From NCBI RefSeq assembly GCF_001571285.1, contig NZ_BCTM01000008.1, positions 124,001 to 188,000 of the forward strand: a DNA stretch of 64,000 nt, given 5' to 3'. This document shows positions 53,952-62,812 of the stretch, in pieces. Position 1 is the stretch's first letter, and each line of letters begins with the position of its first letter. Source of the DNA: Kluyvera cryocrescens NBRC 102467. Its GTDB lineage: Bacteria > Pseudomonadota > Gammaproteobacteria > Enterobacterales > Enterobacteriaceae. Position numbers and translations under genes: made by a program. Under the pieces are notes generated by a model. The model made no database searches and was not told the origin of the DNA. It saw nothing but the letters and a program-made list of their open reading frames with translations.

Positions 53952-54481
53952 GCATTCGTTCTCAGCTCGTTGTCGTTGCGTTGCTGGTGGCTTGCGCGTT
54001 TCTCGCTGGCAGTGAGTGGACGAACCGCAGCTGGAAAATAAAGTGGGCTGACCGGGATAGCGCGGAATCTTCACAGGAAGCGAACGCACAGACCGCTGCT
54101 CGCATGATTGAACAAGGGCGAACAATAGCCCGTGATGAGGCTGTTAAAGATGCTCAAGCTAAAGCAGCGCGTGCTGCCGTTACTTCTGCTGGCCTGTCTG
54201 CCAGCGTTAAGCAGCTGCGCACCGAAGCAACAAAACTCGCTACCCGCCTGGACGCCGCAAAGCACACCGCAGATCTTGCCGCTACCGCCCGAAGCAAAAC
54301 AACCGACACTAACGCAGGATTGCTTGCCGACATGCTCGGAGATATTGCAGCAGAAGCTAAACGATATGCTGGAATCGCTGACGAACGCTACCGGGCAGGA
54401 ATGACGTGTGAGCGCGTTTACGACTCGGTGAGAGAGTCAAATAACGGGATCTGGCAAAAAGCGGGGACGAATCCCCGCTAG
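53948..54481 (+). CDS. Rz, inner-membrane spanin subunit
   Basis: 177 residues from [20 protein letters not shown]: one N-terminal TM helix, then a long periplasmic helical part ([20 protein letters not shown]) ending in [12 protein letters not shown]. With Rz1 it spans the periplasm and fuses inner and outer membranes at the end of lysis. Rz1 is nested in another frame. Confidence 0.9.
   Translation: MSIRSQLVVVALLVACAFLAGSEWTNRSWKIKWADRDSAESSQEANAQTAARMIEQGRTIARDEAVKDAQAKAARAAVTSAGLSASVKQLRTEATKLATRLDAAKHTADLAATARSKTTDTNAGLLADMLGDIAAEAKRYAGIADERYRAGMTCERVYDSVRESNNGIWQKAGTNPR
54135..54404 (+). CDS. Rz1, outer-membrane spanin lipoprotein nested in Rz
   Basis: 89 residues, fully inside Rz in the +1 frame. 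Signal peptide [19 protein letters not shown] with lipobox ending in Cys near residue 27, then a Pro-rich mature part ([20 protein letters not shown]) as in other Rz1 proteins. A GTG one codon upstream is also possible. Confidence 0.87.
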   Translation: MRLLKMLKLKQRVLPLLLLACLPALSSCAPKQQNSLPAWTPQSTPQILPLPPEAKQPTLTQDCLPTCSEILQQKLNDMLESLTNATGQE

Positions 54482-54484
54482 CTG

Positions 54485-54700
54485 TTAGCCAACTTTGCGA
54501 TAAGGGTAGCCAGCTTTTTTGATGTGGGCATCAAAATACTGGCCTTTTGACGACGCATTCATTAGTGCCGTGTACACGGTAGATGGAACCCGAGAGTATT
54601 GATAAATGCCACTGCGATGGAATGCAATTTCCAGCGTCGAAGTGGCCTGGTCATAACCTACTGATTGGAGATTTGAAGATGAAACAGGTTGACGAATCAA
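54485..54700 (-). CDS. KTSC-domain small protein
   Basis: 71 residues from a TTG with GAGG upstream (GAGGAAACTGCTTTG). The KTSC pattern is present: SSNLQSVGYDQATSTLEIAF, YQYSRVPSTVYTALMNASS, then KGQYFDAHIKKAGYPY. KTSC is named from a fusion with Lys-tRNA synthetase; function unknown. On the minus strand against all neighbours, with its start overlapping the next plus-strand gene by 22 bases. Confidence 0.82.
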   Translation of the reverse strand: MIRQPVSSSNLQSVGYDQATSTLEIAFHRSGIYQYSRVPSTVYTALMNASSKGQYFDAHIKKAGYPYRKVG

Positions 54701-54849
54701 AGCAGTTTCCTCGTTTGAATGGGAAGAGTCCCGAGGAAATCGTAGAGCTATTCAAAAGTTATAACTTTGTCGATGATCATGGTCATCGACTGGATATGTG
54801 CCAGGACTTCAAAGATTTGGTTGAGCTTGCCAGTAAGGCGCAGGCCTGA
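54679..54849 (+). CDS. Small phage protein, unknown function
   Basis: 56 residues, MKQVDESKQFPRLNGKSPEE, acidic and helical. TTGGAG precedes the ATG. It overlaps the start of the antisense KTSC gene, so the two are unlikely to be expressed freely together. No family recognised. Confidence 0.6.
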   Translation: MKQVDESKQFPRLNGKSPEEIVELFKSYNFVDDHGHRLDMCQDFKDLVELASKAQA

Positions 54850-54908
54850 CCGCATTACAGAAGCTCTTCACTGAGGGGCTTCGATAATGAAATACTGAGC
54901 TAATAAAA

Positions 54909-55280
54909 ATGGCAAAAATAAAATGGCCTAAGTTACCGCGCTTTTTCGTTCCGTTGTTTCACTGTGCGAATGTGTATCTATGCCGCTCAAAAGATGAATG
55001 GCAGCAGTCGGAATCGGCAATCGGAGTTCCTCCTTCCGACATAAGTTTCAATAACGGCGTGTGCCGCCATTTTTTCGATGATGTAACAGGTGAAAACGTT
55101 TATCTGATTGGTGTTTTCGATAACAGCGTTAGTACCCTTGTTCACGAATGCGCTCATGCAACGTTTTACTGCTGCAATGATGTTGGTGTGACAATCGACA
55201 CTGGAACGGCAAACGAAACATACTGCTATCTGCTCGACAGAATGTTTTCGGCATTTTTGCCGTATATAAAACAGGATTAA
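54909..55280 (+). CDS. Phage protein with HExxH metalloprotease-like motif
   Basis: 123 residues. STLVHECAHATFYCCNDVGV contains HECAH, the zinc motif of SprT/minigluzincin-like peptidases, and a later ETYCYLLDRM gives a possible third ligand Glu. Activity is inferred from the motif. It sits just before the terminase genes; similar small proteins occur there in other prophages. No clear Shine-Dalgarno (TAATAAAAATGG). Confidence 0.75.
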   Translation: MAKIKWPKLPRFFVPLFHCANVYLCRSKDEWQQSESAIGVPPSDISFNNGVCRHFFDDVTGENVYLIGVFDNSVSTLVHECAHATFYCCNDVGVTIDTGTANETYCYLLDRMFSAFLPYIKQD

Positions 55281-55283
55281 CTC

Positions 55284-56282
55284 ATGGCAAAACCGGACTG
55301 GGGAGCACTGCAAGACCAGTTCCTCGCCGAGCATGCCAAAACAGGTATATCACCTAAAGAATGGTGCGAAGCGCAGGGGCTGAATTACACATCAGCGCGC
55401 AGATACATCAAAAAGCCAACTGCGCAAAAAACTGCGCAGAAGAAAGCGCGCAATGCACAGACTGAACAAGCCCCTACCACTGCGCAGTATGAGCAATCCT
55501 CAACTGATGCGCAGACCGATATACAGGAAAGTGCGCAACCCTTCAACCTGCGCAATTACGGCCTTAACGATATGCAGATCAGGTTTGTCGAAGAGTATCT
55601 TCTCGATCTGAACAGGACCGCTGCATACAAGCGGGCTGGCTACAAAGGCGAAGGCAATACGGCTTACGTTAACGCCTCTCGATTGCTAAGAAATGCTAAG
55701 GTCAGCCAGGCAATCCGCGACGCGCTGGATGAACGTTCGCGAAGAGTGAAGGTAACGCAGGACGAAGTGTTGAAATGGTGGTGGGACATTGCGACGGCAG
55801 ATGCCACGCAACTGACTGAACACCACCGCGGCTGTTGCCGCTACTGCTGGGGGCTCGGTCATAACTACCAATGGCGCGACGCTGTCGAGTTTGGCGAGGA
55901 ATCGGAAAACGCGGCGAGGAAGGAAGGAGCCAGGCTACCGCAGGACACTGGCGGCTATGGTTACGACGGCACCGTGGACCCGAACCCGGATTGCCCGCGC
56001 TGCAATGGCGTCGGCATCGGTCGCTCTGTATTTCACGACACGCGTGATTTAACTGGTGCGGAGCGACGATTATTCGCTGGGATTAAAGAGGGCAAATCTG
56101 GCCTTGAGGTCATCACCCGTAATCAGGATGACGCAATGAAGATGGTGGCCCAACACCTCGGCATGCTGAAAACAAAAACCGAACTGAGCGGGCCGAATGG
56201 TGAGCCTATCCAGCACAGCCACTCTTTAAGTGCGGAGGATCTCACTGATGAGCAACTCGCCGCAATTATCGGCGGTAAGTAA
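55284..56282 (+). CDS. Terminase small subunit
   Basis: 332 residues. An N-terminal HTH-like region (AKTGISPKEWCEAQGLNYTS) is followed by a polar linker rich in Ala-Gln-Thr (about 45-90). The Terminase_2 core runs MQIRFVEEYLLDLNRTAAYK to VNASRLLRNAKVSQAI. The middle has a zinc-ribbon-like pair: CCRYCWGLG and CPRCNGVG. It recognises the packaging site. Starts 3 bases after the previous gene; overlaps terL by 35 bases. Confidence 0.92.
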   Translation: MAKPDWGALQDQFLAEHAKTGISPKEWCEAQGLNYTSARRYIKKPTAQKTAQKKARNAQTEQAPTTAQYEQSSTDAQTDIQESAQPFNLRNYGLNDMQIRFVEEYLLDLNRTAAYKRAGYKGEGNTAYVNASRLLRNAKVSQAIRDALDERSRRVKVTQDEVLKWWWDIATADATQLTEHHRGCCRYCWGLGHNYQWRDAVEFGEESENAARKEGARLPQDTGGYGYDGTVDPNPDCPRCNGVGIGRSVFHDTRDLTGAERRLFAGIKEGKSGLEVITRNQDDAMKMVAQHLGMLKTKTELSGPNGEPIQHSHSLSAEDLTDEQLAAIIGGK

Positions 56283-57666
56283 GCAGGCAGCAGCCAGGGA
56301 ACTACTCAAGCGGCGCAGTGCCCGAGCAAGCCTCCACGACTTCATTCAGTACATAAACCCCGAATACATCACCAGCAAGTTCTCTCAGACGGTTTGCGAT
56401 GCTCTGGATCAGTTTTTGCTGGATATGATGAATGGAGTGCGCCCGATTCTGATTCTCGGTGCGCCGCCGCAGCATGGTAAATCGGATATCGTTTCGCGTT
56501 ACCTGCCAGCGTATTTCTTTGGTAAGTACCCGGAAATGCGCGTAGGTGCGCTGTCCTACTCTGCTGACCTTGCTGGGGATATGAACGCCGACGTTCAGCG
56601 CATTATGTCCACACCGGAATACCGCAACATATTCCCGGGCGCCTGGCTGGGCAATAAGCCGGCTGATGGTGTGGCCGTAAAGCGTAACACTGACGAATTC
56701 GGTTTAGCCAACCATAAGGGAACGTATGTCTGTGCGGGCGTAGGCGGCCCGTTAACAGGTAAGAAAATCGATCTCGGTATCATCGATGACCCGATAAAAA
56801 ACGCCAAAGAAGCACTCAGCCCGACGACCAAAAAATCTATCTGGAACTGGTACGTTTCCACGTTTAAAACGCGTCTGTCGAAAAACAGCGGCGAAATCAT
56901 CATGGCGACCCGCTGGGCGACGGATGACTTATCCGGGCGTGTAGTGGAAATCACGCCACGCGCTAAGGTGCTGGCGTTCCCTGCAATCAACGAGCAGGGT
57001 GAAGCGCTGGTGCCAGAGCTGCACCCAAAAGAAAAACTGCTCGAAACAAAAACCATTCTAGGGGATTACTTCTGGTCTGCGATGTATCAGCAGTCACCAA
57101 AACAGGCTGGTGGCTCCATTTTCAAAGACGAATGGATCAAGTATTACCTCCCGAAAGACTTGCCGACCAACTTCGACATCGTCATCCACAGCTGGGATAT
57201 GACGTTTAAAGACAGCGAAGGTACTGACTACGTTGTCGGTCAGGTATGGGGTAAAAAGGGCGCAAACGCCTACCTGCTTCACCAGGTGCGCGCGCGCATG
57301 AGCTTCACCGCAACGCTGAAAGCCGTTAAACGCATGGCCGACGAATATCCCAAAGGCTTACGTAAGCTGGTGGAGGACAAAGCCAACGGCCCGGCGGTTA
57401 TTGATTCACTGAAAAGCACCGTTGCGGGGCTCGTTCCCGTTGAACCGGACGGCAGCAAAGTAGCCCGCGCCCATGCGATTACCGCCGTATGGGAAGCGGG
57501 TAACGTTTTCCTGCCTCACAAAGATATTGCCCCTTGGATCACCGAGACGGTCGAGGAAATCACCACCTTCCCGGTCGGCGCGAACGACGACGTTGTCGAT
57601 GCAATGACGCAGGGGTTACGCGACTTGTACCAACGTAAAACACTCAGCCCACTGGACCTCATGTAA
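56248..57666 (+). CDS. Terminase large subunit
   Basis: 472 residues from the ATG with GGAGG upstream, inside the end of the small-subunit gene. ATPase: Walker A LGAPPQHGKSDIVSRYLP, Walker B IDLGIIDDPIK. Nuclease: Asp in HSWDMTFKDSEGTDYVVG and the end motif GANDDVVDAMTQGL. It cuts concatemers and drives DNA into the prohead. The stop shares a base with the portal ATG. Confidence 0.96.
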   Translation: MSNSPQLSAVSKQAAARELLKRRSARASLHDFIQYINPEYITSKFSQTVCDALDQFLLDMMNGVRPILILGAPPQHGKSDIVSRYLPAYFFGKYPEMRVGALSYSADLAGDMNADVQRIMSTPEYRNIFPGAWLGNKPADGVAVKRNTDEFGLANHKGTYVCAGVGGPLTGKKIDLGIIDDPIKNAKEALSPTTKKSIWNWYVSTFKTRLSKNSGEIIMATRWATDDLSGRVVEITPRAKVLAFPAINEQGEALVPELHPKEKLLETKTILGDYFWSAMYQQSPKQAGGSIFKDEWIKYYLPKDLPTNFDIVIHSWDMTFKDSEGTDYVVGQVWGKKGANAYLLHQVRARMSFTATLKAVKRMADEYPKGLRKLVEDKANGPAVIDSLKSTVAGLVPVEPDGSKVARAHAITAVWEAGNVFLPHKDIAPWITETVEEITTFPVGANDDVVDAMTQGLRDLYQRKTLSPLDLM

Positions 57667-58955
57667 TGGCGAAAAAGAACTTTGTCGGCCGTCTGAATGA
57701 TGGCCTGGTTAGCTTGATGACTTCTCTAGGCGAGAAGATCGGCGCAGTGCGATACAGCAGCAGCAAACCCGATGTGTCGGATAAAGAGCTGCTCGCGATG
57801 AATAAGAAATCGTGGGTGGTGAAAAAGTACATCAACAAAACGGCTGATGACATGCTGAAGCTACCCCGGAAGTTTTCGGGCGACGTTGACAGTAATATCA
57901 CTCAGCGCATCGCTGATGCTGAAAAAGAGCTGAAATTGAACTCAGTCTTTCATAGCGCGCTGGGGTGGGCGTCGTTACTGGGAGACTCGTTAATCGTTGC
58001 TATCACTGATTGCGCTGACGAGCAGATCGCCTTGCCGCTCAATTTGCAGGATGAGGATATCGTTAAGTTTCTGGTGTTCCGAAAGGGGGAGTACACGCCG
58101 GATAGCAATGTCATCACCGATATCCGCTCAGATTGTTTCGGCGAGCCGCTGACGTATCAACTGGACGTAGGGACGAAGCAACTCAAGTTTCACCACTCCC
58201 GCTGCTGCCGAACGAAGCTAGGCAATCACAGCATTAAGGATCGCGCCAAGTTTGGCACGTCAGACCTTCAGGCTCCCTATGAGCACATCAAAACCTTCGA
58301 CACGGCAATCCTGAGCACCGGTGACACCATCCAGGAGGCAAACGTCGATGTGCTTTTTGTCCCGAACATGAACAACCAGATCGCAGCTGGTCAGGAAAGC
58401 AATGTTCGCGAATACGCCCGAGTGATGAAGGAAACCAAATCCTCTACCGGACTGCTGCTGATTGACGCTGGAGACAGTGAGGCGCAGGGGCGATATGAGC
58501 AGAAGAACGCGCAATTCACCGGGCTGTCTGACGTAATCAGCAAAATGGCGATCGTGTTGGCCGGTGCGCTGGACAGACCCATAACGATTCTGTTTGGTGA
58601 GTCGGCCAGTGGGTTCAGTAGTGGCGAGGAAGATAACAAATCCTATTACGAGACGATTAACGGCCTGCAGGAGTCGCGACTTCGTCCAATGCAGGATTTC
58701 GCCGACCAGTTCACGCTGGACAAACTCGCTATTACGGAAAGCCTTACCTACGAATACCCAACAATCGACAGCATCAACGAATCTGACGAGGCGACGCGGT
58801 TCGGCCAGTACGCAACCGGATTTAATACGCTGGTGACAAGCTCGATACTGACGGAAGAAGTCGCTATCAGGGAAATGGTTAACCGCGGCGTATTAAAGAC
58901 CGTCACCGAGAAGGAGATTAAAGCGATTGTCGCAGGAGGCGGCACATGGAGCTGA
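57666..58955 (+). CDS. Portal protein, DUF1073 (Phage_portal_3) family
   Basis: 429 residues. The family traits are AMNKKSWVVKKYINKTADDM, LGWASLLGDSLIV, and the late GESASGFSSGEEDNKSYYET. Forms the dodecameric DNA gate at one capsid vertex. Some databases label this family 'anti-CBASS Acb1' because a few members carry that domain; I see no paired HxT motifs here, so portal alone is the better name. Between terL and MuF, as expected. Confidence 0.92.
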   Translation: MAKKNFVGRLNDGLVSLMTSLGEKIGAVRYSSSKPDVSDKELLAMNKKSWVVKKYINKTADDMLKLPRKFSGDVDSNITQRIADAEKELKLNSVFHSALGWASLLGDSLIVAITDCADEQIALPLNLQDEDIVKFLVFRKGEYTPDSNVITDIRSDCFGEPLTYQLDVGTKQLKFHHSRCCRTKLGNHSIKDRAKFGTSDLQAPYEHIKTFDTAILSTGDTIQEANVDVLFVPNMNNQIAAGQESNVREYARVMKETKSSTGLLLIDAGDSEAQGRYEQKNAQFTGLSDVISKMAIVLAGALDRPITILFGESASGFSSGEEDNKSYYETINGLQESRLRPMQDFADQFTLDKLAITESLTYEYPTIDSINESDEATRFGQYATGFNTLVTSSILTEEVAIREMVNRGVLKTVTEKEIKAIVAGGGTWS

Positions 58956-59797
58956 AACAGCTGCTGGAGCAAAAGCAGGGGCGAAGTAGACCGCGCCGCC
59001 GACGGATGCGACCACCAACCGCCAGCAAGCGCGCCGAGGTCTGGTATCGAGACAGGCTGATAGAGTTTGTCGATAGCATGCTTCAGACGCTCCTGGATGA
59101 GCTGGACAAGCCCACGCTCACCGACGCACCCGATACCACTCCTTTGTCGATTACGGCGCGCCTTGCGGCTGTTATGCAGCGATTAGCGAGCATTTCAATT
59201 CAGGAGGTCGCCGCCCGATTGTCTGCCGGGTTCGTTGCACGTGCGAACTTGCAGAACAAAGAACAGACGCAGCGCACTTTCGCCCAGGCTTTTGAGATTG
59301 ACCTGACCGGGATGCTCGGTGACGGCGCAGTGAAGCCAGAAATGGAAAAAGCCGTAAGTGACAACGTTGACCTGATTACCTCCATCCATACCGATTTTAT
59401 TCACGATATCGGCGCGGCGGTTTTCGACAACATGAAAGACGGCGGCCGACATGAAAACCTGATCGACATAATCAAGGAGCGCGGGAACGTCACCCGCAAC
59501 CGCGCCAGGCTAATCGCACGTGACCAGACCTCGAAACTTAACGCAGACCTCACGGAAGCGCGCAATGTGGCGCTTGGCCTTGACCTGTACGAGTGGGGCG
59601 GCACTGGCGACGAACGCGAGCGAGATAGTCATTCCGCGTTAAACAGCAAGCTGTGCAAGTATTCCGACCCGACGGTCTACTCGGACGACGGCGGCAAAAC
59701 CTGGAAGAAACGCTCAACCATCGGGGCATTCATCGGCAAACCTGGCGAAGACTACCAATGCCGATGCCTGGCCCTTCCTTACGTCTCATGGGATTAA
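58946..59797 (+). CDS. MuF-like minor head protein (SPP1 gp7 family)
   Basis: 283 residues. The very basic N-terminus (GRSRPRRRRMRPPTASKRAE) is followed by helices and the MuF core: RARLIARDQTSKLNADLTEA, ending YQCRCLALPYV with the usual Cys pair. Minor capsid protein, ejected or involved in portal assembly in relatives. Overlaps the portal gene by 10 bases. Confidence 0.92.
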   Translation: MELKQLLEQKQGRSRPRRRRMRPPTASKRAEVWYRDRLIEFVDSMLQTLLDELDKPTLTDAPDTTPLSITARLAAVMQRLASISIQEVAARLSAGFVARANLQNKEQTQRTFAQAFEIDLTGMLGDGAVKPEMEKAVSDNVDLITSIHTDFIHDIGAAVFDNMKDGGRHENLIDIIKERGNVTRNRARLIARDQTSKLNADLTEARNVALGLDLYEWGGTGDERERDSHSALNSKLCKYSDPTVYSDDGGKTWKKRSTIGAFIGKPGEDYQCRCLALPYVSWD

Positions 59798-59800
59798 TCA

Positions 59801-60949
59801 ATGACGTGGAAACGAACACCGCAGGGGTACGTGATTACCACTGCGACGATCACCCGCGCCGGACCGATTGAGTATTACGGTCATGAGCTGGGACTAACTG
59901 GCAGCGATGCCAACAAAAAAATCACCGTTGTTCGCACCCTCGACGAACTGTCAAAACCCGAAACCCTCGCTTCATTCAATGGCCTCCCGTTCACCATAAC
60001 GCACCCCGACGACGGGGAGGTCACCGCAGCAGACCACAACGAGAAAGCATCCGGGCATATTGCCAACACCCGCATCGAGGGCGGTGACGTGGTTTGTGAC
60101 GTTTTCCTGACGGATGCCGCAGGAATCGAGACGCTGGAAGAGACAGGGATACGTGAAGTGTCTGTTGGGTATGAACCAGCTCAGCTCGAGGAGAGAGGCG
60201 GGAAGCTTTACCACATCAACATTCGCGGCAATCACGTCGCGGGAGTGGCGGCGGGGCGATACGGGCCTCAGTGCAAGTTAAACGACAAAAAAGGTAAGCC
60301 AATGTTTGCAAAATTAGCTGACGCCCTGGCGTTTCTGAAGGGCAAAAAACTGAAGGATTCGGAAGGCGTCGCGCTGACTGCTGACGAGCTGGTCGGCATG
60401 ATTGCCGCGCTGGAAAAGGCGCTGGAGGAACTCAAAGGGGAAGGAACTGATGAGTCAACGGCTAAAGCACAGGAAGTGCTGGCGCAGCTCGCTGAACTCA
60501 AAACACAGTTGGAAAGTATGAAGGGGACTCCTGCGCCAAACGATGACGACCCCGCCGCAGGTGGCGGTGATGACAAGGACGCAAAAATCACCGCGCTGGA
60601 AACCGAAAACGCCGACCTGAAAGCAAAGGTTAAGGCGTTGGAAGATGAACTGGAGCAGGTGAAATCAGGCAATGAAACCAGCGCTACGCTGGCCGATGCG
60701 AAAGCCCGCTTCCCTAAAGTCAGTTTCAACGATGCCAAATCAGCGCGTGACGTTCGCGCTGCCGTTCTGGTGAGCACCAAGGCGTTTAACGATACCCAGG
60801 TTAGCGCGATGACGGATAGCGAAGTACGCGCGGCATACGCGGCTATCCAGGCAACGTCAAAGCCGCGCAGTGAAATTGGTGCTCATCTGTTTAATGACTC
60901 AGCGAACAAAAGCACCAAAACCGCAAATCAACGCCTTGGGGGTAAATAA
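59801..60949 (+). CDS. DUF2213 prohead protease-scaffold fusion
   Basis: 382 residues. The first 160 residues are DUF2213, a herpesvirus-type serine protease fold: His in FTITHPDDGEV, Ser in VREVSVGYE (read as IREVSVGYE) and the HVAGVAAGRYG end. The rest is an acidic coiled coil (LAELKTQLESMKG, KITALETENADLKAKVKALE), typical scaffold. An internal ATG at 60302 with AAGG upstream could make the scaffold alone (see findings). Four bases after MuF. Confidence 0.9.
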   Translation: MTWKRTPQGYVITTATITRAGPIEYYGHELGLTGSDANKKITVVRTLDELSKPETLASFNGLPFTITHPDDGEVTAADHNEKASGHIANTRIEGGDVVCDVFLTDAAGIETLEETGIREVSVGYEPAQLEERGGKLYHINIRGNHVAGVAAGRYGPQCKLNDKKGKPMFAKLADALAFLKGKKLKDSEGVALTADELVGMIAALEKALEELKGEGTDESTAKAQEVLAQLAELKTQLESMKGTPAPNDDDPAAGGGDDKDAKITALETENADLKAKVKALEDELEQVKSGNETSATLADAKARFPKVSFNDAKSARDVRAAVLVSTKAFNDTQVSAMTDSEVRAAYAAIQATSKPRSEIGAHLFNDSANKSTKTANQRLGGK

Positions 60950-60951
60950 CT

Positions 60952-61443
60952 ATGTCTTTCGGATTTACTGATTGGGATGGTGCCGAAGGCACTATTAAAC
61001 CGGGCTCGATTAAACGCGCCTCCAGCTCAAACGACAAAGTTTGGGGCGAAGAGAACCTGACAGAAACGAAGTTGCTCTATGGCACGTTCGTAGCGGTCAA
61101 CCCAGACGGTGGCGTGATGCCTCTCGCTGCTGGCCTGCGCATTCATGGGATTGTTGTGCGTGATATTTACGGCGACGGCGCACCGCATAACAAACAGGTC
61201 AACGTCGGGCATTTCTCTCACGGTGATAGCGTCGGCGCGCTGACGGTCGATGACGCTGATTTTACGCGCGGCGCGGCGGCCTACATCGTGGCGACGGGTG
61301 CCGATGCCGGAAAGGTGACGACAGAAGCAGCCGGCAATATTGATTTGGGTTACTGGGTGGAAGATGTGAGTGCAGGTAATAACTGCGTTGCTATCACCCT
61401 GGGCTACGTACAACAGGCAGTTCAGCAGACGGAAGGAGCATAA
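60952..61443 (+). CDS. Capsid cement/decoration protein
   Basis: 163 residues, beta-rich (TFVAVNPDGGVMPLAAGLRI, GIVVRDIYGDG, VGHFSHGDSVGALTVDD). The position between scaffold and major capsid gene and the pattern fit structural cement proteins (gp24/DUF2190-like) that stabilise the mature head. Two bases after the DUF2213 gene. Confidence 0.82.
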   Translation: MSFGFTDWDGAEGTIKPGSIKRASSSNDKVWGEENLTETKLLYGTFVAVNPDGGVMPLAAGLRIHGIVVRDIYGDGAPHNKQVNVGHFSHGDSVGALTVDDADFTRGAAAYIVATGADAGKVTTEAAGNIDLGYWVEDVSAGNNCVAITLGYVQQAVQQTEGA

Positions 61444-61446
61444 CCA

Positions 61447-62415
61447 ATGCCTATGGAATCAGCAGATTTTGAAGAGGTGCTGCAGGAAGCACTAACCGAG
61501 CGCGACACAGATCTGAAGGAAAAGGAGCTGCCAGAGATTAACATCGGCGAGGCTCTCCCGATTAAAGATGGTCTGGATTTTGCTCTGGAATATGCGGACT
61601 ACGGCGTGTCGAAAGTGGTTGGCTCTGTTAAAGACGGCATCATCGGTAACAAGACCAACAGCCTGAAAACCATTGATAGTGAGATTGAATGGCTGAAAGC
61701 ACCCGTTGGTCAGTGGGCTAAAGCTGCAACCTGGACTCAGCAGGAGCTGGAGAAAATTGCTCGCCTCAATATCAGCCTGCAGACCAAAAAGCAGGATGAT
61801 CTTTACGCCAATGCCCTGGCTACCATCCAGTATGCGGGCTATGTCGGTCACATGGGGGTTAAAGGGCAGGAAGGCTTGCTGACTGGTGCGTCGGTTCAGA
61901 TCGTTGTCGATGCTTCAGGTAAAACTATTACCGAAATGACCTCTGATGAATTCGTGAAACTGGTACTGGATGCTTACAACGTGGCGTGGCGCAAGTCCAG
62001 CTACCGCATTCAGCCTACGCATATTGCAATGGATGCCAGCGACTTCATGCTCGCCATGCAGAAATTCGACCCGAATCCGACCGTTGTGGGCACTGACCTG
62101 CTCCCGATTGCTGCAATGGATCGCATTATGGCGGCACTGCGTAAGGCTTCTGGCAACGAATCCTTCAATATCACCTTTGTAAAAGTCCCGAGCAATTACG
62201 CGGTAGGTATCAAATCGGGTAAAACGCGCCTGGCCATTTACACCTACGAATCGGAATACATCGAGATGGAGGTGCATATGCCTGAGCTGCTGGCGGTACG
62301 ACAGCGTGATCTGCTGACCTATGAGTGTGGCTATCGTTCTGCCTTCGGTGGCGCGATGTGGAAACAGCCGCAGTCAGCGGTGTATGTCGATTACAAATCC
62401 TCACCGGCAGAGTAA
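61447..62415 (+). CDS. Major capsid protein, DUF2184 family
   Basis: 322 residues. The order MESADFEEVLQEALTERDTD, ALEYADYGVSKVVGSVKDGI, and the end VRQRDLLTYECGYRSAFGGA fits the DUF2184 family, an HK97-fold capsid protein. The protein begins without a long delta-domain, which agrees with a separate scaffold. Third gene of the head assembly block. Confidence 0.92.
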   Translation: MPMESADFEEVLQEALTERDTDLKEKELPEINIGEALPIKDGLDFALEYADYGVSKVVGSVKDGIIGNKTNSLKTIDSEIEWLKAPVGQWAKAATWTQQELEKIARLNISLQTKKQDDLYANALATIQYAGYVGHMGVKGQEGLLTGASVQIVVDASGKTITEMTSDEFVKLVLDAYNVAWRKSSYRIQPTHIAMDASDFMLAMQKFDPNPTVVGTDLLPIAAMDRIMAALRKASGNESFNITFVKVPSNYAVGIKSGKTRLAIYTYESEYIEMEVHMPELLAVRQRDLLTYECGYRSAFGGAMWKQPQSAVYVDYKSSPAE

Positions 62416-62429
62416 TCGCAGGGGGTAGC

Positions 62430-62792
62430 ATGGAATTTACCGTTCGTTACCCCGAGTTCGCCAGTGTCGCCCCTGCCCGTATAGATGGGGCGCTACAGGA
62501 TGCTGCTAACCAGATGAGCCGCAAGGTATGGAACAAGCTCTATGAGCAAGGGCTTCATGCTTTAGCGGCGCATCTGCTTTATGCGGCTGGCGTGCTCAAT
62601 CTTTCCGGCAGCAGCAACGGAAAACCCATCCAGACAATCACCAGCCGATCTGTTGCAGGCGTGTCTATTGGCTATTCAGCGCCCGATGCCGGGTTTGGCA
62701 CCGGTCACGACGGCTACGCGTCCAGCTCTTACGGGCAAGAGTATCTGAGGCTGCGTAAGCTGGTGGGCGTGCATGTGCTGGCTATTCGATAG
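62430..62792 (+). CDS. Head-tail adaptor, DUF4054 family
   Basis: 120 residues with AGGGGGTAGC before the ATG. MEFTVRYPEFASVAPARIDG is the usual DUF4054 start, and HLLYAAGVLNLSG with SYGQEYLRLRKLVG follow. Family members join portal and tail (neck ring). Confidence 0.88.
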   Translation: MEFTVRYPEFASVAPARIDGALQDAANQMSRKVWNKLYEQGLHALAAHLLYAAGVLNLSGSSNGKPIQTITSRSVAGVSIGYSAPDAGFGTGHDGYASSSYGQEYLRLRKLVGVHVLAIR

Positions 62793-62812
62793 CGAATAGG
62801 GAGTGATTTGCT

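Noticed and set aside
57666..58955. Anti-CBASS (Acb1) function for the DUF1073 protein
   Set aside because: Database names link the family to Acb1, but the Acb1 HxT pairs are not visible and the gene is at the portal position.
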